Source: Shimia isoporae (GTDB lineage: Bacteria; Pseudomonadota; Alphaproteobacteria; Rhodobacterales; Rhodobacteraceae). Taken from it: DNA of 64,000 nucleotides. Made by a program: the position numbers and the translations under genes. Location: the NCBI RefSeq assembly GCF_004346865.1, contig NZ_SMGR01000001.1:1-64000 (forward strand), given 5' to 3'. Position 1 is the stretch's first letter, and every line of letters begins with the position of its first letter. The notes below the pieces were generated by a model. It did not search any database, was not told where the DNA came from, and saw only the letters and a list, made by a program, of their open reading frames with translations. Of the stretch, positions 59,880 to 64,000 are shown piece by piece.

Positions 59880-60696
59880 CTCGCTGGCTCCTTTCATGGG
59901 CGGCCATCAACGCATCCTTGGCAGCGTTGCGGGCCTCCCTGTCGCTGATTTTGCGGTTGAGGTCCAGTAGTTCATCCAGAAGGGGCTGTGGTAGTCGGGT
60001 GTTCTGCGGAGTTGCTGGCGTAAGCGAGTCGCGCACTTTCGGTGGTACTTCGGCCAGATCGAGTAGAGGCGCCGCGAGTCCCAAGGGCAGGCTCTGCCAA
60101 TGTTCCAGCGCGAGGGGGATGACGGGGGCTGGAGCGATGCTTTCGGCCAATTCCTCCAGCACGGGGCGTTGATCGGCCACGGGGCCTACTTGTGTCCTGA
60201 ACTGGTCCACATCCATGGTGATCCCCGAAGATTTGACGTGCTCCCAATAGGCGCTTTCGATCCACGCATCGGGCTGGCGCGTGGTCATCACGATGCGAAT
60301 ATCCGCCTCCTGATCGGTTTTCTCGAAGCGACGGCGGGCAGAAGCGACAATCTCGCTGAGGATCGGTACGGCGGTGCGGTAGTCGGGTACGTCAGGCCGC
60401 CCTGGCAAGTGGCCGGCCAACTGTTCTGCGGAAAGGATAAGTGCCCGGCTTTTGAATGTCGGCTGAGCGGCCCAGTATTCGTCGGCGCGCACGGATACCT
60501 TTCCAAGTGTGAGCGGATCGCGCCAAGTGGAATAGCCGCACGTCGCATGGACCAAAGGGCGGATTTTCCACTTGAAGTGGATATTGCAGTGGCGCTTTAG
60601 GGCGTCGCGGTTTTCGCGCAGGGTGCGTTGAAGCGTGGTTGTGCCGGTTTTGTGAAAACCGGCGTGGATAATCAGGGGGCGGGTTTTGGACGCCAT
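59872..60696 (-). CDS. sulfotransferase-like protein B
   Basis: 274 residues from the ATG at 60696 (an upstream GTG at 60708 is possible). The PAPS-binding loop is IHAGFHKTGTTTLQ near 10-23, and the 3'-phosphate site TTRQPDAWIESAY with Arg and Ser lies in the middle. It transfers sulfate from PAPS to a sugar or other acceptor; the acceptor is unknown. It is paralogous to the next gene upstream in the operon (60714..61508); the two are probably a tandem duplication. It is inserted between rimM and trmD. Confidence 0.85.
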   Translation of the reverse strand: MASKTRPLIIHAGFHKTGTTTLQRTLRENRDALKRHCNIHFKWKIRPLVHATCGYSTWRDPLTLGKVSVRADEYWAAQPTFKSRALILSAEQLAGHLPGRPDVPDYRTAVPILSEIVASARRRFEKTDQEADIRIVMTTRQPDAWIESAYWEHVKSSGITMDVDQFRTQVGPVADQRPVLEELAESIAPAPVIPLALEHWQSLPLGLAAPLLDLAEVPPKVRDSLTPATPQNTRLPQPLLDELLDLNRKISDREARNAAKDALMAAHERSQRGE

Positions 60697-60713
60697 GTCA
60701 CGCGCCACCCATG

Positions 60714-61508
60714 TCAGAGATCGCCGGTGAGCCAGATGCGGCGCGCTTCGGATTTGGCCTTGGACACTTCGCTGTCACTCAGATCCGAGCGGTTGGCCAG
60801 AAGCATGGCGTCCAGAAGTTCCTCCGGCATTGACACGTTGGCTGGCGGCAGGATGTCCAGATGGCGTCGCGCGCGGCCGGGCATTTCCAGAGCGTCCATA
60901 ATCGTCGCGAGCGGCCCAATCGGACGCGCGCCTGCCTCTTCGAGAGGGGCGGATACGACCTTGTACGGCCCCACCGTGTCACGCACCCGGTTGATGATGG
61001 CATCAAGATCGGCGCTTTCGGCGTATTGGCTGCGGTATTCGCCAAAGGTCATCGTCATCCGAATGGCGCGCAGGTGTTGGGCGTAGCAACTGCGCAGCCA
61101 GTCGTCTGAAGTGCGCGTGGAATAGTAGAAAATCAAGTCCGGCCGCTCGGCGAAGGCCGCCTCGGCAGTGTTGGCAATCGCCTTCATCAGCAAGGGCGCC
61201 GCATCGTAGCTGGTGAGGCCGCGGCGACCGGGCATATGGCCGGAAAGGTCTTCGGAACTGAGGATCAACGGGCGTGGGTCAGACGTGTCGACTTCTTCGA
61301 ATACGGCAGCGATTTCGGAAGCAAATTCTGTCAGGTCGGCGGGGTGGCGGCTGACGGAGTATGCACGGGCGGCTTCGCAGGCGCCAATCATACCGGGCTT
61401 GGTCAGGAAGCGGATATGCCGTTCCAGACGGGCGCGGTTATGCACCAGCATTTTCTGGACGCTGGTTGTGCCGGTCTTGTGAAAGCCGCTGTGTACGAGA
61501 ATCTTCAT
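60714..61508 (-). CDS. sulfotransferase-like protein A
   Basis: 264 residues from the ATG at 61508, which has CAGGAG upstream. The PAPS loop is HSGFHKTGTTSVQ at 6-18 and the second site YSTRTSDDWLRSCY. The middle block LILSSEDLSGHMPGRRGL aligns to LILSAEQLAGHLPGRPDV in the paralogue. It uses PAPS to sulfate an unknown acceptor; sulfated surface glycan is a guess. It lies between rimM and sulfotransferase B. Confidence 0.85.
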   Translation of the reverse strand: MKILVHSGFHKTGTTSVQKMLVHNRARLERHIRFLTKPGMIGACEAARAYSVSRHPADLTEFASEIAAVFEEVDTSDPRPLILSSEDLSGHMPGRRGLTSYDAAPLLMKAIANTAEAAFAERPDLIFYYSTRTSDDWLRSCYAQHLRAIRMTMTFGEYRSQYAESADLDAIINRVRDTVGPYKVVSAPLEEAGARPIGPLATIMDALEMPGRARRHLDILPPANVSMPEELLDAMLLANRSDLSDSEVSKAKSEARRIWLTGDL

Positions 61509-61604
61509 AAACACAGGCTCCTGTACGTGGCGGCACAATTGGCCGATGTCCCAAGCAGAGCAAGCGCAGCTTGTTTCAAATGCATCCGAAAAGACGGTGC
61601 CATC

Positions 61605-62120
61605 CTAGAAGAGCCCCTCTGGCGGGTCGGCTATGATGCGACCGGCAGAAATGTCGACGGTGGGCACGGCTGCGCGGGTGAAAGGCAGCAAAACGGTGGC
61701 CTTCAGTGCCGGACCCTGAACCTCTAGCAAGTCGCTTGCGCCGTGATTTTGCACGGATTTTACGGTGCCAAGGACCGTACCTCCGGTGTCGCGGACCTCA
61801 AGCCCAACAAGATCTGTGTAGTAGAACTCGTCTTCTTCGGTATCTGGCAGACGGTCGCGTGGCACATAAAGTTGCACGCCTTTCAGGGCGTCGGCCTGTT
61901 CTTTTGTTGCGATACCCGACAGATGGACAGCAAGGCCGTTTTTTACAGCCCTCGTGATAGTCACCTCAAATTCCATAGCGCCATCGCCGGTAACAAGTGG
62001 GCCATAGTCGGCAATGGCCTGAGCATCTGCGGTAAAGGATTTCAGCCGCACCTCGCCGCGCACGCCATAGGCGCCTCCGATGGCGCCGACGCAGATCATC
62101 TCGGGATCGCTGGTTGTCAT
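61605..62120 (-). CDS. rimM: ribosome maturation factor RimM
   Basis: 171 residues from the ATG at 62120, with AAGGGGCC upstream. The N-terminal reductase-like barrel ([21 protein letters not shown]) and C-terminal PRC barrel ([19 protein letters not shown]) are both present. It binds the 30S head through S19 and helps 16S maturation. In the ancestral order it is followed directly by trmD; here two sulfotransferases stand between. Confidence 0.96.
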   Translation of the reverse strand: MTTSDPEMICVGAIGGAYGVRGEVRLKSFTADAQAIADYGPLVTGDGAMEFEVTITRAVKNGLAVHLSGIATKEQADALKGVQLYVPRDRLPDTEEDEFYYTDLVGLEVRDTGGTVLGTVKSVQNHGASDLLEVQGPALKATVLLPFTRAAVPTVDISAGRIIADPPEGLF

Positions 62121-62197
62121 GGGTTTGGCCCCTTTTGGTCTTGGGTTCTGTTTTGACGGATTGGGGGGCGTGGTGCAAGGGAGAGGCATTGGGCCAG

Positions 62198-62241
62198 TCT
62201 GCAAAACGTCTGCAACGCGTCGGTGTGGCGTCGGGGTCGCT
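62198..62241. repeat. 11-bp periodic repeat, copy 3
   Basis: Units TCTGCAAAACG (62198-62208), TCTGCAACGCG (62209-62219), TCGGTGTGGCG (62220-62230), TCGGGGTCGCT (62231-62241). It lies between rimM and bluB, on the 5' side of rimM, and is very close to copy 1. Confidence 0.8.
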
Positions 62242-62249
62242 GGAGGGCT

Positions 62250-62879
62250 CTAACGGTTTTGGACGGGCAGGTCTACGTCGCGCTCTTCCCAGCCGACTTT
62301 GGCAAGTTCGGGAGTGTCCGATAGCGTCTCGGGCCAGCCCACGCAGAGATATGCGACGAGAGACCATTCAGATGGCACGTCCAGATCGTTGTTGAGCTGA
62401 ACGGGATCAAGGATCGAGACCCAACCGACCCCGAGACCGTGGGCGCGTGCCGTGAGCCAGAACTGGGTAATCGCACCGACGACTGAATACCGGCGCATCT
62501 CAGGCATCGTTGCGGCGCCCAGTCCGGCGCCCTTTGGAGTGGAGTCGTCGCAGTAAACCGCCAGTTGCTCCGGCGCTTCCCGCATGCCGGAAAGTTTCAG
62601 ACGCGCGTAAAGTGCGGCGCGATCGTCGGAGTAGCTTGCAAGGGCTTCGGCGTTGGCGGTCTCGTAATTTCTGAGTGCGGCGGCGCGGGCAGCCTCGGAT
62701 CTAACGCGTACAACGCGCCAAGGTTCCGACAAGCCCACAGAAGGGGCTAAGAGAAATGAGGAGAGGCACTCCGTCAGGAGCGCCTCGTCCACTGGATCGG
62801 TGCGGAAGCGACGCACGTCGCGCCGCCACTGCATGAGCCGAGTCAGATCGGACCGGAAATCCTGAGAAAAATCGCTCAT
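62250..62879 (-). CDS. bluB: 5,6-dimethylbenzimidazole synthase
   Basis: 209 residues, a flavin nitroreductase fold of the BluB type. RRDVRRFRTDPVDEALL at 19-35, APSVGLSEPWR, LKLSGMREAPEQLAVYCDD, GLGAATMPEMRRYSVVGA and GVGWVSILDP are BluB signatures. It cuts reduced FMN with oxygen to give the lower base of vitamin B12. It sits 17 bases downstream of rpsP and before rimM, apart from other cobalamin genes in the window. Confidence 0.92.
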   Translation of the reverse strand: MSDFSQDFRSDLTRLMQWRRDVRRFRTDPVDEALLTECLSSFLLAPSVGLSEPWRVVRVRSEAARAAALRNYETANAEALASYSDDRAALYARLKLSGMREAPEQLAVYCDDSTPKGAGLGAATMPEMRRYSVVGAITQFWLTARAHGLGVGWVSILDPVQLNNDLDVPSEWSLVAYLCVGWPETLSDTPELAKVGWEERDVDLPVQNR

Positions 62880-62896
62880 TCCGGCACCCGTCCAAC

Positions 62897-63280
62897 TTAT
62901 TCTTCTGCGGCTGCTTCTTCTTCAGCAGGTGCTTCGGCAGCTTCTGCCGCTTTGGCTGCTTTTTCTTCAGCGCGGTCTTTGGCTTTCTGGCCGGGTTCGG
63001 CTTTCTTCGGGTTGTTGCGCTCTTTCTTTTCCAGAGTGCCGGCTGCTTCGAGGAAACGAGCCACACGGTCAGACGGCTGTGCGCCTTGGTCCAGCCAGTA
63101 CTGAACGCGTTCCATGTTCAGTTTTACGCGCTCTTCGCTGTCTTTGGGCAGCAGCGGGTTGTAGGTGCCCAGTTTCTCGATGAAACGGCCGTCACGCGGC
63201 ATGCGCGAGTCAGCTGCAACGACGCGGTAGAAGGGGCGCTTTTTGGAACCGCCGCGGGCGAGACGAATTTTCATAGCCAT
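62897..63280 (-). CDS. rpsP: 30S ribosomal protein S16
   Basis: 127 residues. The S16 core [26 protein letters not shown], the LGTYNPLLP stretch and [17 protein letters not shown] are clear. The C-terminal tail is alanine and glutamate rich ([18 protein letters not shown]), as in other members of this group. The GGAGATAAACCC before the start is a good site. It begins the operon whose later genes are bluB, rimM, sulfotransferases and trmD. Confidence 0.97.
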   Translation of the reverse strand: MAMKIRLARGGSKKRPFYRVVAADSRMPRDGRFIEKLGTYNPLLPKDSEERVKLNMERVQYWLDQGAQPSDRVARFLEAAGTLEKKERNNPKKAEPGQKAKDRAEEKAAKAAEAAEAPAEEEAAAEE

Positions 63281-63385
63281 GGGTTTATCTCCTATAATGG
63301 CGTGTGCACCGGGGTGCTTTTGGTATGTGCACCAGCACGGTGCGGGTTGGTGTCGAAGAGCAGGGTCAATCTGCCCAACGGTTAG

Positions 63386-63682
63386 TTATTCCTGATGCTT
63401 CTTGTGGTGCTGAATGACCTCAGCAATGATGAAGTTCAGGAAATTCTTGGCGAATTCAGGGTCCAGGTCGGCCTTCTTCGCAAGATCTTCAAGACGTGCA
63501 ATCTGTTTCGCTTCGCGATCCGGATCGGACGGGGGAAGGTCGTGTTCGGCTTTCAGTTTCCCGACAGCCTGTGTTGCTTTGAACCGCTCGCCCAACGTGT
63601 AGACGAGGATTGCGTCGAGGCGGTCGATGCTTTCGCGGTAACCTTTGAGCAATTCGGCGGCGCGTTGGGTGTGGTCAGTCAA
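63386..63682 (-). CDS. chorismate mutase (AroQ type)
   Basis: 98 residues from a TTG at 63682, with AAAGG eight bases upstream; the open frame runs much further but without similarity. All-alpha AroQ fold: LLKGYRESIDRLDAILVYTLGERFKATQAVGKLKAEHDLPPSDPDREAKQIARLEDLAKKADLDPEFAKNFL shortened to key residues Arg, Lys, Asp and Glu of the family. It rearranges chorismate to prephenate for Phe/Tyr synthesis. It overlaps the GNAT gene stop by 8 bases and precedes rpsP. Confidence 0.9.
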   Translation of the reverse strand: MTDHTQRAAELLKGYRESIDRLDAILVYTLGERFKATQAVGKLKAEHDLPPSDPDREAKQIARLEDLAKKADLDPEFAKNFLNFIIAEVIQHHKKHQE

Positions 63683-64000
63683 GAGCGTAGCCTTTCGGTT
63701 TGAACATCGGGTCGGCGTAATGGCTGATTTCCATTTCGATGGCATCGCCAAGTTGCGTCGTGCGCAAAGTGTCAGCGGACGGGTGGCGATAAACAACGTC
63801 ATGGCCATCCACGGAGGGTGCCTCTTTGTCCTTTACGGCGCCAAGGCGTTCGGCAAGGCGGATGGAGTCGAGGTTTTTGGGGTCGATGTAGGACACGGCG
63901 CTGTCCCAGCCCAACTCGTTGTAAAAATAGCGGCGTGCGGCGTGGGTCGCCTCGAGTGCGTATCCGTGGCCGGCTTTTTCAGGCCAGATGATCCAAGCGA
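63675..64000 (-). CDS. GNAT acetyltransferase, C-terminal part (runs off the right edge)
   Basis: The C-terminal 108 residues or so of a GNAT acetyltransferase are visible on the minus strand; the start lies beyond the window. The acetyl-CoA loop GHGYALEATHAARRYFYNELG and the ENPKNLDSIRLAERLGA-like segment (here IDPKNLDSIRLAERLG) are typical of RimJ/RimL-type members. Substrate unknown. Its stop overlaps the chorismate mutase start by 8 bases. Confidence 0.85.
   Translation of the reverse strand, partial: AWIIWPEKAGHGYALEATHAARRYFYNELGWDSAVSYIDPKNLDSIRLAERLGAVKDKEAPSVDGHDVVYRHPSADTLRTTQLGDAIEMEISHYADPMFKPKGYALD

Noticed and set aside
1-64000. CRISPR arrays, insertion sequences, prophage or plasmid genes
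   Set aside because: No array of spaced repeats, no terminal inverted repeats with a transposase, and no integrase or replication gene was seen; the only spaced repeats are the 11-base ones.

Overview
The window reads as chromosomal core DNA of an alphaproteobacterium of the Rhodobacteraceae (Roseobacter group). The basis is a MipZ-type ATPase, a VPEID-CTERM/exosortase E pair, DUF2794 and DUF2783 proteins, an ImuB with an alphaproteobacterial LexA box, and the general protein style. No integrase, transposase, CRISPR array, rRNA or plasmid gene was seen. One tRNA (Trp, anticodon CCA) is present.

Layout. 0-15 kb: TPR protein, DUF374 acyltransferase-like protein, tRNA-Trp, zapE, an MFS carrier, glutathione-dependent formaldehyde dehydrogenase with an I78-type lipoprotein and a class II cytochrome c, an orphan imuB behind a LexA box, a quinone-reductase-like MDR protein, DUF2794, and a tight operon of M17 aminopeptidase, NlpC/P60 hydrolase and agmatinase-family ureohydrolase. 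15-21 kb: a degenerate HPt-like protein, a very small ORF with its own terminator, a DUF4139 protein, asd, MFS, DUF3095. 21-26 kb: a complete branched-chain-amino-acid-type ABC transporter (binding protein, two ATPases, two permeases). 26-36.5 kb: an aromatic catabolism block: an aromatic amino acid decarboxylase, an HpaR-like MarR regulator, then a minus-strand homogentisate operon (hmgA, MBL hydrolase, fahA, DHFR-like reductase, atypical MBL protein, FAD hydroxylase, DUF2783, maiA), with a second MarR gene divergent from hmgA. 36.6-39.4 kb: a single-substrate protein-sorting system (VPEID-CTERM protein plus exosortase E/CPBP protease fusion) next to mipZ. 39.4-52.8 kb: rluE, a trans-sulfuration PLP enzyme, a VOC protein, a Tat-exported dimethylformamidase-like protein, MFS, acnB, a membrane-anchored NYN nuclease, a radical SAM protein, and an overlapping glycosyltransferase/FAD-oxidoreductase pair. 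53-55 kb: an RTX calcium-binding protein. 55-64 kb: the ribosomal/tRNA-modification region (GNAT, chorismate mutase, rpsP, bluB, rimM, two sulfotransferases, trmD, then after an opposite-strand cassette rplS and rpmE).

How the parts work together. The aromatic block should take homogentisate, made by an FAD hydroxylase or from tyrosine, through ring cleavage (HmgA), isomerisation (MaiA) and hydrolysis (FahA) to fumarate and acetoacetate; the adjacent ABC importer and decarboxylase may feed it. The rpsP-rimM-trmD-rplS core operon common in bacteria is present but is broken by bluB, two tandem sulfotransferase paralogues and a four-gene plus-strand cassette (MarR, DUF1360, GH25 lysozyme, Sel1-like protein).

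Most unusual signals: (i) an 11-bp periodic intergenic repeat, units of the form TC(T/G)G-N5-CG in three or four phased copies, at three unlinked places (5348, 41214, 62198); (ii) the orphan, SOS-boxed imuB; (iii) the dedicated VPEID-CTERM sorting pair beside mipZ; (iv) a MarR gene and its neighbour sharing a GTTAG-N5-CTRA-type operator; (v) several proteins with altered key residues (an MBL protein with HYHAVR, an HPt-like protein with Cys for His, a cyclase-like DUF3095 protein).
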